DNA of 64,000 nucleotides from Acetobacter musti. Lineage in GTDB: Bacteria; Pseudomonadota; Alphaproteobacteria; Acetobacterales; Acetobacteraceae. The stretch is taken from contig NZ_WOTB01000001.1 of the NCBI RefSeq assembly GCF_011516835.1, positions 235,053 to 299,052 of the forward strand, in the 5' to 3' direction. The notes beneath the pieces were generated by a model. It ran no database searches. It was given only the letters and a program-made list of their open reading frames with translations, and was not told the origin of the DNA. The position numbers were made by a program, and so were the translations under genes. This document shows, piece by piece, positions 16,425-25,472 of this stretch. Within the stretch, counting starts at the first letter, position 1, and every line of letters starts with the position of its first letter.

Positions 16425-17906
16425 ATGACGCTGAATACCCCTGTGGGGAGTCTTCGTCAGGAGCGTTCATTTCGTCTTGTCATTGTCGGGGGCGGCCCTG
16501 CGGGAATGGCGACGCTTCTTGCCGCGCATTACGAGGGCCGTCTGAACGAGCTTCTTGATGCCGGGGTCGCCATCATCGAGCAGGGGGATGCACCGGGTGC
16601 GGGGGCGCTTGGTGATTATGCGATCAGTTCCGACAGCAGCGGGATGACGTTTGTCGACTGTCTTCGCGCGCCGGATGAGACACCCCTGACGGCGCTCTGC
16701 AATCATCCTCTCACCCGTGGTCTTGCCGCGGCCGGGGAGGGCGCGGTGGCGCTGAAGGAGGCGGCGCGGTTTCTCGATCTGGTCGGGACTGTTTTGCGGA
16801 AAATGGTTTCGGAGCATGGAAACTGCGAGGTTCTTACCCGCCATACGGCGGCGGGTGTGACGCGCACCGCTGCCGGCTGGCGGGTGAAAGTTCAGGACCG
16901 TGCCGGCGGAATCCGCTTTCTCCGGGCGCGGAATGTGGTGCTGTGCACTGGCGCGCATCAGCCTCCGGAGCGTCTGGCGACTGAATATCTGGGTGATTCG
17001 TCTCTGGCCGATTCGTCTCTGACCGCCCTGTGCGGCGACAGACTTGTGCAGTCCGGCTATGTTCTGACCGATGAGGGGCTTGACGACATTCGTCGCCGTC
17101 TCGGTGGTATTTCCACACCCCGCATGGCCGTGATCGGTGGATCGACGAGTGCTGTTGCGGTCTGTCATGCCGTGCTCAACCGTCTGCCGGACGTGCGGTT
17201 TCAGGCAGGAGGCGTTTCGCTGCTCCATCGGCGTGAACTGCGTGTTTATTATCCTGACGCCGCCAGTGCGATCAGGGAGGGGTACACCGAATTTGGTCCG
17301 GACGACATCTGCGGTATCAGCGGCAAGGTGTTCCGGTTTGCCGGGTTCCGGCTCGACTCGCGGGAGCTGGTGATGCAGGCGCGGGGTATCGGGGGACGTG
17401 CTCCTGAGCCCCGGTTGCGGCTTCATCGTCTGATGCCGGGCAATGATCCTGAGGCTCTCCGGCTGCTTGCGGAAGCCGATGTGGTGGTGGCTGCGCTTGG
17501 TTATCGTCCGCGTGCCCTGCCGGTCAGCGATCTGGACGGCAGGCCGGTCCGGCTTATGGCGCAAAGAGGGCCGCAGGAGCCACTGGTGGATGACCGGTGC
17601 CGGGTTGTGACCGATGCCGGTGAGGTTCTGCCGGGACTGTTCGGTCTGGGGCTGGCGGCCGGGTTCGTTCCGCGCGGCCCTCTTGGCGGCGAGCCGAGTT
17701 TTCGGGGACAGGCGAACGGGCTGTGGCTCTGGCAGAAGGATGTGGGCGGTCTGATTGTCAGCGCTGTTCTGGGGCCTGTCGGCGGGGAGAAAGGTGTCTC
17801 CGCGGCATCGTATGGCAGGCCGGGTCAGAAGACGGTTGAACCGGTGTTCCTCAGTTCCTTGCCTTTGCGTCCGCCTGCAGCTTCCGGGCTTCTTTACAGC
17901 GTATAG
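16425..17906 (+). CDS. FAD/NAD(P)-binding protein, monooxygenase-like
   Basis: A 493-residue flavoprotein. The FAD-binding fold is at the N-terminus (RLVIVGGGPAGMATLLAA), a second Rossmann motif is central (RMAVIGGSTSAVAVCHAVLN), and a C-terminal FAD-contact segment follows (LPGLFGLGLAAGFVPRG). This two-Rossmann layout resembles flavin monooxygenases and FAD-NAD(P)-binding family proteins (PF13454-like). GGGAG lies nine bases before the ATG. It sits 119 bases after the DegT gene in the same direction. A ten-residue internal duplication (LADSSL preceded by GDSSL near residue 187) is minor. Substrate not deducible. Confidence 0.75.
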   Translation: MTLNTPVGSLRQERSFRLVIVGGGPAGMATLLAAHYEGRLNELLDAGVAIIEQGDAPGAGALGDYAISSDSSGMTFVDCLRAPDETPLTALCNHPLTRGLAAAGEGAVALKEAARFLDLVGTVLRKMVSEHGNCEVLTRHTAAGVTRTAAGWRVKVQDRAGGIRFLRARNVVLCTGAHQPPERLATEYLGDSSLADSSLTALCGDRLVQSGYVLTDEGLDDIRRRLGGISTPRMAVIGGSTSAVAVCHAVLNRLPDVRFQAGGVSLLHRRELRVYYPDAASAIREGYTEFGPDDICGISGKVFRFAGFRLDSRELVMQARGIGGRAPEPRLRLHRLMPGNDPEALRLLAEADVVVAALGYRPRALPVSDLDGRPVRLMAQRGPQEPLVDDRCRVVTDAGEVLPGLFGLGLAAGFVPRGPLGGEPSFRGQANGLWLWQKDVGGLIVSAVLGPVGGEKGVSAASYGRPGQKTVEPVFLSSLPLRPPAASGLLYSV

Positions 17907-17966
17907 TGGTGGGTTCGTAAAGACTGTCTTCACAAAGAATTTTGTGTTTTTCAATTATACAGAGGG

Positions 17967-18033
17967 GGTTTTCGGGGCTACGCCCTGGACCATACACAGG
18001 GATATGGTCCCCCTTTGATCCTGGTTTGCTAAT
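17967..18033. repeat. Interspersed repeat R2, copy 2 (diverged)
   Basis: A diverged R2 copy: GGGGCTACGCCCTGGACC, CACAGGGATATGGTCCCC, CTTTGATCCTGGTTTGCTAA. It lies between the FAD protein and the next glycosyltransferase-like gene, both on the plus strand, and may terminate or attenuate transcription. Confidence 0.7.
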
Positions 18034-18087
18034 TCGGATGGATGACGTGTTTTGCAGGTTCCGGGGGCATTCCGGTGACGGTTTATT

Positions 18088-19035
18088 ATGCATCGGGAAA
18101 ATGAGATGATGCCTCCGGTAATGCCTGGTCCTGATTATTCCTGTGCTGTGGTCGTGAAATGCTTTTCCTGGGATCCGTTTGTCGAACGGCAGCTGGCGCG
18201 GATGCAGGAGGTGGCTTCCGGCTTTGATGTTTATCTGTCGGTCGATAACACGAGTGGCACCGTGAATCCGCCGCGACAGGATAATATCCTGATGACAAAT
18301 CAGGCTGAAATGATCGCTCTGGGGCTGGCCGATCGTTATGAGAAAGGCAGTCTGCTCTGGTGGAATGCCGATTATACGCATTATCAGGTTTTTCAGAAAA
18401 TACCTGATTACGACTATTATCTGTTTATTGAGTATGACGCCTGGGTTCTCGGGGGCGTGCGTAAGCTGATGGATCGGGTCGTGGGGAGCGGGGCGGAGAC
18501 CGTGACTCTTGTCCGTCGGGATATGAAGAACTGGTTCTGGGCGAAGTTCTGTCAGGATCTTTATCCGGGTGAGTCCTGTCGGGCTTCGCTCAACTGCATC
18601 ACGATTCATTCACGCGCAGCATTGGCGTTTCTTTTTGAAAAACGGAAGGAAATGTCACGGCGGAAAGATATTTCCTTCTGGCCGCTGAGCGAGGCGGTGA
18701 TTCTGTCCGAGCTTGTGCCTGCGGGTTTCAGGTGTGAGTGCCTTTCGGAATTTGGTGATATTTCCAGGTACGAGTGGTTTCCGCCGGTTCTGGAAGACGA
18801 TCTGGATTTCCGTGCCGGGGCGGAGATGGCGTTTATTCATCCGGTTCTGGACCGTAGTCGGTATATAAAAAGCCTTCTCCTGCATACACATTTCGTGAAA
18901 GATTACTTTTGGCCGGGCAGTTCGCTGAGACGGGAGCTGAGTCGGTTTCCCGGTGCCGTCCGTCCGTCGGAGATCGGCCGGGCGGCTCTGGCGCGCGGTG
19001 TTGCGCGGGTTGTCGAACGCGTTCGGGGCTACTGA
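18088..19035 (+). CDS. Putative glycosyltransferase-like protein, unknown family
   Basis: A 315-residue soluble protein. An acidic hydrophobic strand ending in aspartates (YDYYLFIEYDAWVLGG, about residues 108-123) looks like the nucleotide-sugar and metal-binding DxD-type edge of a GT-A fold, preceded by the strand CAVVVKCFSWD and VYLSVDNTSG. No signal peptide or membrane segment is present. Methionines at 18088, 18106 and 18109 could each be the start. The gene is convergent with a GT32-like glycosyltransferase and follows the DegT aminotransferase block. I do not recognise a named family with certainty. Confidence 0.6.
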   Translation: MHRENEMMPPVMPGPDYSCAVVVKCFSWDPFVERQLARMQEVASGFDVYLSVDNTSGTVNPPRQDNILMTNQAEMIALGLADRYEKGSLLWWNADYTHYQVFQKIPDYDYYLFIEYDAWVLGGVRKLMDRVVGSGAETVTLVRRDMKNWFWAKFCQDLYPGESCRASLNCITIHSRAALAFLFEKRKEMSRRKDISFWPLSEAVILSELVPAGFRCECLSEFGDISRYEWFPPVLEDDLDFRAGAEMAFIHPVLDRSRYIKSLLLHTHFVKDYFWPGSSLRRELSRFPGAVRPSEIGRAALARGVARVVERVRGY

Positions 19036-19078
19036 CAGGGGCCGGGCGGGATGGTCTGCGACTGGTTCTGCGGGTTTG

Positions 19079-19972
19079 TCATGTGGGGCGGTAATGCCGG
19101 TATGTTCGCCGGACGCTGGGAATGGCCTCCCGAAGGATGCTTTTGATGCCCAGTTCTTTTCCGTTGAGACGGAAATGATAATTGCTGATGACGTTCTTCA
19201 TGACATCGACGGGATAGGTTTCCCTGAAGAATTTCAGCCCGTCGGTCCGGGCGATCGCGTCATGGAGAAAACTGCCGGTCGGAGGCGCGACATCTTTCCA
19301 GTAGCCCATTTTCACGAGAATGTTGTTGTAGAGGTGCATCATCGACGCCTGTGCGCACAGGGCGCGGCATTCTTCGCGATAGTCCGGCAGAAAGACTTTG
19401 AAGATCTCATTATGACCGATCGGATAGAATGTCGCGGGAGTGGACAGGGCGATGTCGTCCGGGCGGGCTGAGACCAGTCTGGTCAGCGCCAGCGGTCCGG
19501 TTTCTCCCCAGCGGAGATTGCGGCCCGTCATTCCCTTGACGTCGGTGATGAGGGCCTCGGTCAGTTCTGGTCCGGAGAGATAGAGAATGGCGCCGTTGAT
19601 GTTGCCCTGTTCTTCGCGGACCACGATATCGTCTGGCAGCGTGCGGGGCAGTTCCGAAAGCATGAGCATGTCGAGATCGACCCAGATGAGATTTTTCTGT
19701 CGGATCATCTCGTAGCGGAACAGGTCGGAGAAATGGCTGGTGTCGGGCTTGCCGTTAAAGAAGAATTTCCGTGTCATATCCTCCGGGAGGATTTCGCCTG
19801 CGCTGGCTGTGGTAACGCCCGGGGGGAGGCCGGTGAGCGGGCTGTAGGAAAAGATCGTTATATCGTAACCGAATGACAGAACGGAGTTTGCGCAGGCCTG
19901 TTCCAGGGCGCTGAGCTGGCCGCCGTACCAGAAGGTTCCGAAATGTCTTTTGCGGGAGCTGCCTGCTGACAT
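19079..19972 (-). CDS. GT32-like glycosyltransferase (alpha-1,4-GlcNAc-transferase type)
   Basis: A 297-residue GT-A-type sugar transferase. It shows the family elements FWYGGQLSALEQACANSVLSFGYDITIFSY, HFSDLFRYEMI and the catalytic-metal DxD in LIWVDLDMLMLSE, followed by NGAILYLSGPELTEAL and WGETGPLALTRLVS. GGAAAGG stands seven bases upstream of the ATG. No membrane anchor is seen, so it is probably cytosolic and decorates a lipid-linked or secreted glycan. It is convergent to the preceding gene, with only 43 bases between stops. Confidence 0.8.
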   Translation of the reverse strand: MSAGSSRKRHFGTFWYGGQLSALEQACANSVLSFGYDITIFSYSPLTGLPPGVTTASAGEILPEDMTRKFFFNGKPDTSHFSDLFRYEMIRQKNLIWVDLDMLMLSELPRTLPDDIVVREEQGNINGAILYLSGPELTEALITDVKGMTGRNLRWGETGPLALTRLVSARPDDIALSTPATFYPIGHNEIFKVFLPDYREECRALCAQASMMHLYNNILVKMGYWKDVAPPTGSFLHDAIARTDGLKFFRETYPVDVMKNVISNYHFRLNGKELGIKSILREAIPSVRRTYRHYRPT

Positions 19973-20268
19973 GCGACGACCTTTCCGTGCGTTTTTCGGT
20001 GAGAGCGGGATTGCTGAGAACGAGGGCGCTGAGACGGATCATGCTGATGCCGGGGCTGTCTTTGCCCGGTAACGTATTGTGCTGTGCGGTTTTTGCAGAA
20101 GCCGGAGTCTATGGCGAGGTATCCGGTTATTTTGTATTTTATTGAGCCGCAGAAAAGCAGGTTCTCTGGCAGTAAGGCAATGAAATTTTATCGGGAACTC
20201 TGTTTTTTCGACTGGTGAGAAATATGGGCCTTCCGGCGACGAGGCCGGTGGTGCGGCAGGGCGGCTGA
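19973..20268. other. Intergenic region, AT-rich, no gene seen
   Basis: Between the GT32-like gene and the LysR gene, both on minus. The central part (about 20095-20225) is AT-rich, as expected for the GT promoter. No repeat copy or convincing small frame is seen. Confidence 0.4.
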
Positions 20269-21213
20269 TCAGGCGGCGGAGGCGTGGGATCTGGTCAGAT
20301 CTTTGCTGAATCCGTCGGAATTTTTCAGGAAGTCGCGGAGCTGTCTGAGGAAGGCCTGGACTTTGGCGGCGGAGTTCTGACGGGGCTGCATGACGGCGTA
20401 GAGTTCGACGGTTTCGCCGTACCAGCCGGGCAGAACCCGGACGAGGCGGCCTGTGGCGATGTCGTGGTGGACATCGCTGAGGAGCTTGGAGGCGATGCCG
20501 CGTCCGGCGACGGCCCAGTCATGGATGATTTCGCAGTTGGTGCTGGAAAGTTTCGGATTTACCGTGACGGTGGTGCTTTCGGTGTCGTTGCCGATGGCCC
20601 ATTTGTTGATGACGGTCATGGTTTTCTGGCGGCGGATGCACAGGCAGTCATGGCTGGTGAGGTCTTCCGGGCGGGCGGGCGCGGGGCGGTTGCGGAGATA
20701 GGCGGGGGAGGCGCAGAGGACGCGGCGGGTGGTGGCGAGCAGGGTGGTGATGCTGCCCGGTGTGTTGGGCATTCCGAGGCGGATGCTGATATCCAGCCCG
20801 TCGGCGGCGTCGTGGATGCCTTCGCTGGCGAGGGCGAGGCTGATGGCGAGCTGGGGATAGCTGTCGCTGAAGGATTCGATGAAGGGGGCGATCTGCCGGC
20901 GGCCGAGTTCCATGGGGGCGCCGACGGTCAGCGTGCCCTGGGGTTCGGATTCGGATGAGGTGATCTCGCTTTCCAGCCGGTCGATTTCGGCGACGATGTC
21001 GAGGGCGCGGTCGTAATAGAGCTGTCCGGCTTCGCTCAGGCGAAAGAGGTGGGTGGTGCGGACGATGAGGGTGACGCCGAGGCGGGCTTCGAGTTTGGCG
21101 AGCTTGCGTGAGATGACGGCGGGCGAGCTTCCGGTGGCGCGGGCGGCGGCGGTGATGTTTCCGGCTTCGACCAGGGAGGTGAAGAACCGGAGATCGCTGA
21201 CTTCGCCCTGCAT
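20269..21213 (-). CDS. LysR-family transcriptional regulator
   Basis: A 314-residue regulator with an N-terminal winged helix (LRFFTSLVEAGNITAAARATG, PAVISRKLAKLEARLGVTLI) and a two-lobed effector domain starting near residue 88 (GTLTVGAPMELGRRQIAP). AAGGAG precedes the ATG. It is divergent from the lipocalin-like gene with 114 bases between, the usual arrangement for a LysR regulator and its target. A short dyad GAGTG/CACTC (21215-21226) overlaps its own ribosome site and could contribute to autoregulation. Effector unknown. Confidence 0.9.
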   Translation of the reverse strand: MQGEVSDLRFFTSLVEAGNITAAARATGSSPAVISRKLAKLEARLGVTLIVRTTHLFRLSEAGQLYYDRALDIVAEIDRLESEITSSESEPQGTLTVGAPMELGRRQIAPFIESFSDSYPQLAISLALASEGIHDAADGLDISIRLGMPNTPGSITTLLATTRRVLCASPAYLRNRPAPARPEDLTSHDCLCIRRQKTMTVINKWAIGNDTESTTVTVNPKLSSTNCEIIHDWAVAGRGIASKLLSDVHHDIATGRLVRVLPGWYGETVELYAVMQPRQNSAAKVQAFLRQLRDFLKNSDGFSKDLTRSHASAA

Positions 21214-21327
21214 TGAGTGTGCACTCCTTTTTGCGTTCAGTGAAAAAGCGTTTTACGCGCGCCGATGCTACCGGCCTCACCGATGTGTGAAGTACAACGC
21301 TCTTCAAAACAATGGGAGATCGGTCAC

Positions 21328-21912
21328 GTGAGCAGCACCCTGGAAAAAGAAACCTCTGTAAGGTCCGGCCGGGATCAGCTTTCGGCGTTGCGTGTGATGT
21401 CTGAGGAGGCGCGTGGTGGCGTGGGTGAGGCGCCGGCCGGCGAAGAGAGCCGGGCCGGAGAGGGGCAGGCGGAAGGCCTGCGGGATGAGGCGCTGAAAGC
21501 GGCGCTGACGGGCACGTGGGAGCTGGTTTCCTATCAGGTCGAGCTGAAGGAGACAGGCGAGTTTATCGATGCGATGGGGGATTCGCCGCGTGGGCGGGTG
21601 ATCTTCACGCCGGATAACTGGGTTGCGTTCAATCTGGAGGGCACGGGCCGGCAGCCGGCCGCCACGGAGAGCGACCGGGCGGCGCTGATGAAGCGGCTGG
21701 TGGCGTATATCGGGCGGTACCGGATCGAGGGGAATCAGTGGATCACTTCGGTGGAGACGGCCTGGGCTCCGGAATGGGTCGGGTCCGAGCAGCGCCGGAC
21801 GGTGACCACGGATGGCGAGTATGCGAATGTTCTGACCCCGTGGCGGCATATGCCGAACTGGGGTGACGGGAAGCTGTCACGCAGCATTATCCGGTTTCGC
21901 CGGGCGCGCTGA
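21328..21912 (+). CDS. Lipocalin-like domain protein
   Basis: A 194-residue protein. The first 60 residues are charged and variable; the rest is a lipocalin-like beta barrel (LTGTWELVSYQVELK, PRGRVIFTPDNWVAFNLEG, IGRYRIEGNQWITSVETAW, EQRRTVTTDGEYANVLTPW) of the PF13924 kind. GTG 21328 is chosen because GGGAGAT lies just upstream; the longer frame reaches back into the regulatory region. No signal peptide, so probably cytoplasmic. Proteins of this family are often next to LysR or AraC regulators and act on small hydrophobic ligands, but no reaction is established. Followed by a strong intrinsic terminator. Confidence 0.8.
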   Translation: MSSTLEKETSVRSGRDQLSALRVMSEEARGGVGEAPAGEESRAGEGQAEGLRDEALKAALTGTWELVSYQVELKETGEFIDAMGDSPRGRVIFTPDNWVAFNLEGTGRQPAATESDRAALMKRLVAYIGRYRIEGNQWITSVETAWAPEWVGSEQRRTVTTDGEYANVLTPWRHMPNWGDGKLSRSIIRFRRAR

Positions 21913-21983
21913 GGCGCGAGCTGGTGGTTCCGGCTTGTCCGGTGTTCTGAACAGGTTGCGGAGGTCGTGTGATCTTCGCGGAG

Positions 21984-22010
21984 TCCGGGCCTCGATGCCC
22001 GGATTTTTTT
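21984..22010 (+). terminator. Intrinsic terminator after the lipocalin-like gene
   Basis: Seven-base-pair stem TCCGGGC / GCCCGGA around a six-base loop (CTCGAT), followed by seven T. It lies 72 bases after the stop codon. Confidence 0.85.
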
Positions 22011-22091
22011 GTGCCGGTGCTGAACTTGCGGGGCGCGGGGCATTGCTCTGTATCCGGAGTGCCGGGATGTGCTGTGCATAATGCTCCTTCC

Positions 22092-22122
22092 TGACCCCGT
22101 TATCGTCTGACAATCGGGGTCA
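22092..22122. repeat. Inverted repeat, TGACCCCG/CGGGGTCA
   Basis: Perfect 8-bp arms (22092-22099 and 22115-22122) around a 15-base loop, without a T-tract. It stands between convergent genes; it may be a weak terminator or a protein site. Confidence 0.5.
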
Positions 22123-22135
22123 AAGAAGCAAAACC

Positions 22136-22289
22136 GTTCATAACAAACTGATGATGTTATGTTTTTTACGTCCCGCTTATCTGTTCGCTTCAGTCAGCAC
22201 TCAGCGATAAGTCTTTGAACAAGTAATCAAAGTTTCCGGGTGCCGCCTTTTTGAAAAAAGGCGGCACCCGGAAACTTTTAATTTTTATA
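22136..22289. repeat. Interspersed repeat R1, copy with symmetric hairpin
   Basis: Shares the internal block CTGATGATGTTATG...CTGTTCGCTTCAG with other R1 copies. Its hairpin is a nearly perfect 24-bp-arm palindrome running from AAAGTTTCCGGGTGCCGCC through a short loop to GGCGGCACCCGGAAACTTT. The left terminal repeat seen in other copies is missing. It fills the space between the convergent lipocalin and molybdenum-enzyme genes, ending exactly at the latter's stop codon. Confidence 0.8.
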
Positions 22290-25200
22290 TTACGAAGGTT
22301 CTTGCAGCGCATGCGGGCCGGTGCCGCAGGCGTTGAGGAGGGTTTCGGGGCGGAATGGGGCGTGTTCGGGCCAGGTGCCGCAGGCGTCGGCGACGGCGTT
22401 GGCGAGAGCGGGGGCGAGGGAGGACATGCCGACTTCGCCGATGCCGCGGGAGCGGGCCGGGTCGGAGGGATCGAGTTCCTCGTAAGCGAAGATGCGGACG
22501 GTTTCGGGGGTGTCGGCGATGGTCGGGAGCATGTAGCTGTCGAAATTCTGTGTCTGGCTGTGGCCGGAAACGAAGGGGATGTTTTCCATCAGGCTGAATC
22601 CGGTGGCCTGGAGGAGAGCGCCTTCCATCTGGCCCATATAGCCGGCGTGGCTGAGGACGGGGCCGGCGGCGGAGTGGAGTTCGGTGTCGGTGACGCGGAT
22701 CTGGCCGTCGGCGAGGGAAAGTTCGATGCGGGCGATGACGGCGCCGCCGCAGAACAGGAAGCGGGCGTTGTCGCGGGTCCAGCGGGCGGCGGGGATGGCA
22801 CTGTGGAAGCTGGCTTCGGGGAGCGCGTCCGGGCAGGTGGCGGCGAGTTCGGCGTAGGACATCAGCGGGGCGTTGTTGCCGGTGGCGCTGTGGATGCCGC
22901 CGGGGCCGGGGCGCAGCTCCGATGCGGGGAGGCCGAGTGCGGCGGAGGCGGCGGTGAGGAGCTGTTCGCGGAAGGGAATGGCGGCGCCTTCGAGGCCGAG
23001 AAAGGCGGAGATGGAGCCGCGCGAGGCGGAGGTGGAACCGGAATCGAGGCCGATATCGGTGTCGCCGGCGAGGGGGGCGACGTCTTCGGGGGTGCAGCCG
23101 AGGGCGCGGGCGGTGACGGTCTGGAGCACGGCGACGACGCCCTGGCCCATTTCGACGAGGTCGGCGGCGGCCTCGATTTTGCCGTCCGGGCGCAGGCGGA
23201 GGCGGGCGGCGGCGGGGTCGGGGAGCTGCGAGCCGAGGCCGTTGCCCTGGTAGATGAGGGCCATGCCGACCCCGGCTGTGACGGCGCGGTCCGGAAGGTG
23301 GCTGCCCGAAAGATGACCCCGGGGCGTGGTCCAGAGCGGGCTGGCGGAGGCGGCGCGGAGCATTTCGGCGACGTTTTCGGAGGAGGCGACCTGGTGGCCG
23401 AAGGCGCCGGGATCGCCTGGGCGGCGGAGGTTGCGGGCGCGGATGGTGACCGGATCGAGGCTGAGTTTCGCGGCGAGGCGGTCGATCTGGGATTCGAGGG
23501 CGAAGTTGACCTGGTTGGCGCCGAAGCCGCGAAAGGCGCCGGTGACGCCGTTACTGGTGTAGGCGAGGCGGCCTTCGATGTGGTGGTTGGGGATGTGGTA
23601 GGGGCCGCAGGCGTGTTCGACGGCGGTGTCGAGAACGGCGGGGGAGAGCGAGGCGTAGGCGCCGGAATCCGCGATGAGGTCGGCCTGGTGGGCGAGGATG
23701 TGGCCTTCGGCGTCGCAGCCGGTGCGCATGTGAATCCGGAAGGGGGCGCTTTTCTGGCCGGCGATGACGGACTCGCGGCGTTCGAGACGGAGGCTGACGG
23801 GCTGGCCGGATTTCAGGGCGAGCAGGCAGAGCGCGGGCTGGACGGTGAGGTCGTCCTTGCCGCCGAAGGAGCCGCCGGTGGGGCCGGAGACGACGCGGAT
23901 GCTTTCCGGATCGCGGGCGAGGATGCGGGCGAGCTGATGGCGGTCGCGCAGGCCGTATTGCGAGCCGGCGTAAATTTCAAGGATTCCGTCTTTTCGCTGT
24001 CTGGCCCAGCCGCCTTCCGTTTCCATATAGGCGTGCATCTGACGGGGCGTGATGTATGTGGCCTCGACGATGACGGCGCAGCGCTCCCAGACGGGGCCGG
24101 GATCGCCGTGGGTGATGGTGGCGCGGGCGCAGAGATTGCCGTCGGGATGGTCCGGATGGAGAAGGGGAGCATCCGGCGCCAGGGCCTGAACAGGGTCGCT
24201 GACGATGGGTAAGTCTTCGTATCGGACACGGATTTTCGCGAGGGCGGCATCGGCCTGGGCGGGGGTGTCGGCGGCGATGGCGGCGATGGCCTCGCCGGTA
24301 TAGCGGACGCGGTCCCGGGCGAAGACGGGCTGATCCTGGCGGACGATGCCATAGGCGTTGTCGCCGGGGATGTCGCGGGCGGTGATGATGGCGCGGATGC
24401 CGGGCATGGAGTTCGCTTCGGAAACATCCGGTTCCGTGATGAGGGCGTGCGGAACCGGAGAGCGGAGGATGCGGGCGGTGAGCAGGGGTGTGCCGTCGGG
24501 GGTGTGGCGGCGGTCGGTATGAAAATGCGGCTCGCCGTGGATTTTGGCGGCCATGTCGGGGCGCTGATGAGGGGAGGTGGGACGGGTGAGTTCGGTTTCC
24601 GGAGGAAGCGGCAGCAGTGGCTTTGGGGTGTGCCGGGTGTGTTCGGGGGGCGCGGGCAGGGCGGCGGGGCCGCCGAGGGTGAGGGCGAGGGTGTTGGCGG
24701 CGACGCAGGCGCGCCAGGCGGCGGAGCGTTTCAGGTCGCCGGTGGTGCGGATTTCATGGAAGACGCGCTGACGGAACTGGCGCCAGTCGACGGCGTCGGG
24801 GGGTTGTCGTGCGAGCCAGGCTTCCGTGTCCGGCAGGCGTGCCGGCGGGGTGGGGCCGCCGCCTGCGGCGAGGCGGACGGTGCGGAAGCGGTTGCGCGGG
24901 GTGTGCTCGACGCGGCTGGCGATGGTGATGGCGGAAGGGGAAAAGCTTTGTCTAAAGCCGGTTTTTCTGAATCCGGTGAGGGCGGCGGGTGCGAGGGGCG
25001 GGAGGCTGATGCCGGTGATGAGGCCGCGCGGGGCGGCGAGCCAGCGGGCGAGGGTCAAGGTGTGTTCCGTGTTCTGATCGCGAAAGATGACGCTGGCGTC
25101 GAGCACGAGCAGAGCGGGGAGAGTGCAGCCGGTTTTTCCGCCGATCTGGCCGCCGAGGGTCGCGAGGCGGCGGATGGAAGGGGCGGCGACGCTGGTGGCG

Positions 25201-25472
25201 GCCTGGCGGAGCAGGGCGGGCAGGTGGGAGGCGTGTTCGATGGTGGCGAGGGAGACGCCGGCGCCGATCCGGTCCGGGGTGCAGGTCCGGAAATCCTGGT
25301 CCTCGATCAGGGAGAGATCGATCAGGAGATCGAGGCGGGGCGCGCCGGCCGCGCGTTCGGTTTCGATGGCGGTGCCGCCGGCCGAGAGGCGGGCTCCGGG
25401 GCGGGTCAGGGCGATGGCGGCGTCGTGCAGGGTTGTGGGGCGCAGGAAAGTGGGGTGAGGCAGCGTTTTCAT
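22290..25472 (-). CDS. Xanthine-oxidoreductase-type fused FAD + molybdopterin subunit
   Basis: A 1060-residue fusion. Residues 1 to about 280 form a CoxM/XdhB-type FAD subunit (RLSAGGTAIE, RRLATLGGQIGG), and about 300-1050 the molybdopterin subunit of the xanthine oxidase family (VRYTGEAIAAIAA, GPTGGSFGGKDD, GVTGAFRGFGANQ, and the catalytic Glu in RGIGEVGMSS). The usual [2Fe-2S] subunit is not fused; it is encoded on the opposite strand at 28201-28701. The enzyme should hydroxylate a purine or related heteroaromatic or aldehyde substrate in the cytoplasm; there is no Tat signal. Its ATG overlaps the upstream regulator's stop (ATGA), so both are co-translated. A nucleobase permease nearby favours xanthine or hypoxanthine. 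Confidence 0.9.
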   Translation of the reverse strand: MKTLPHPTFLRPTTLHDAAIALTRPGARLSAGGTAIETERAAGAPRLDLLIDLSLIEDQDFRTCTPDRIGAGVSLATIEHASHLPALLRQAATSVAAPSIRRLATLGGQIGGKTGCTLPALLVLDASVIFRDQNTEHTLTLARWLAAPRGLITGISLPPLAPAALTGFRKTGFRQSFSPSAITIASRVEHTPRNRFRTVRLAAGGGPTPPARLPDTEAWLARQPPDAVDWRQFRQRVFHEIRTTGDLKRSAAWRACVAANTLALTLGGPAALPAPPEHTRHTPKPLLPLPPETELTRPTSPHQRPDMAAKIHGEPHFHTDRRHTPDGTPLLTARILRSPVPHALITEPDVSEANSMPGIRAIITARDIPGDNAYGIVRQDQPVFARDRVRYTGEAIAAIAADTPAQADAALAKIRVRYEDLPIVSDPVQALAPDAPLLHPDHPDGNLCARATITHGDPGPVWERCAVIVEATYITPRQMHAYMETEGGWARQRKDGILEIYAGSQYGLRDRHQLARILARDPESIRVVSGPTGGSFGGKDDLTVQPALCLLALKSGQPVSLRLERRESVIAGQKSAPFRIHMRTGCDAEGHILAHQADLIADSGAYASLSPAVLDTAVEHACGPYHIPNHHIEGRLAYTSNGVTGAFRGFGANQVNFALESQIDRLAAKLSLDPVTIRARNLRRPGDPGAFGHQVASSENVAEMLRAASASPLWTTPRGHLSGSHLPDRAVTAGVGMALIYQGNGLGSQLPDPAAARLRLRPDGKIEAAADLVEMGQGVVAVLQTVTARALGCTPEDVAPLAGDTDIGLDSGSTSASRGSISAFLGLEGAAIPFREQLLTAASAALGLPASELRPGPGGIHSATGNNAPLMSYAELAATCPDALPEASFHSAIPAARWTRDNARFLFCGGAVIARIELSLADGQIRVTDTELHSAAGPVLSHAGYMGQMEGALLQATGFSLMENIPFVSGHSQTQNFDSYMLPTIADTPETVRIFAYEELDPSDPARSRGIGEVGMSSLAPALANAVADACGTWPEHAPFRPETLLNACGTGPHALQEPS

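Noticed and set aside
22251..24212. 653-codon plus-strand frame opposite the molybdenum enzyme
   Set aside because: Gly/Ala/Asp-rich antisense artefact; the minus strand carries all conserved motifs.
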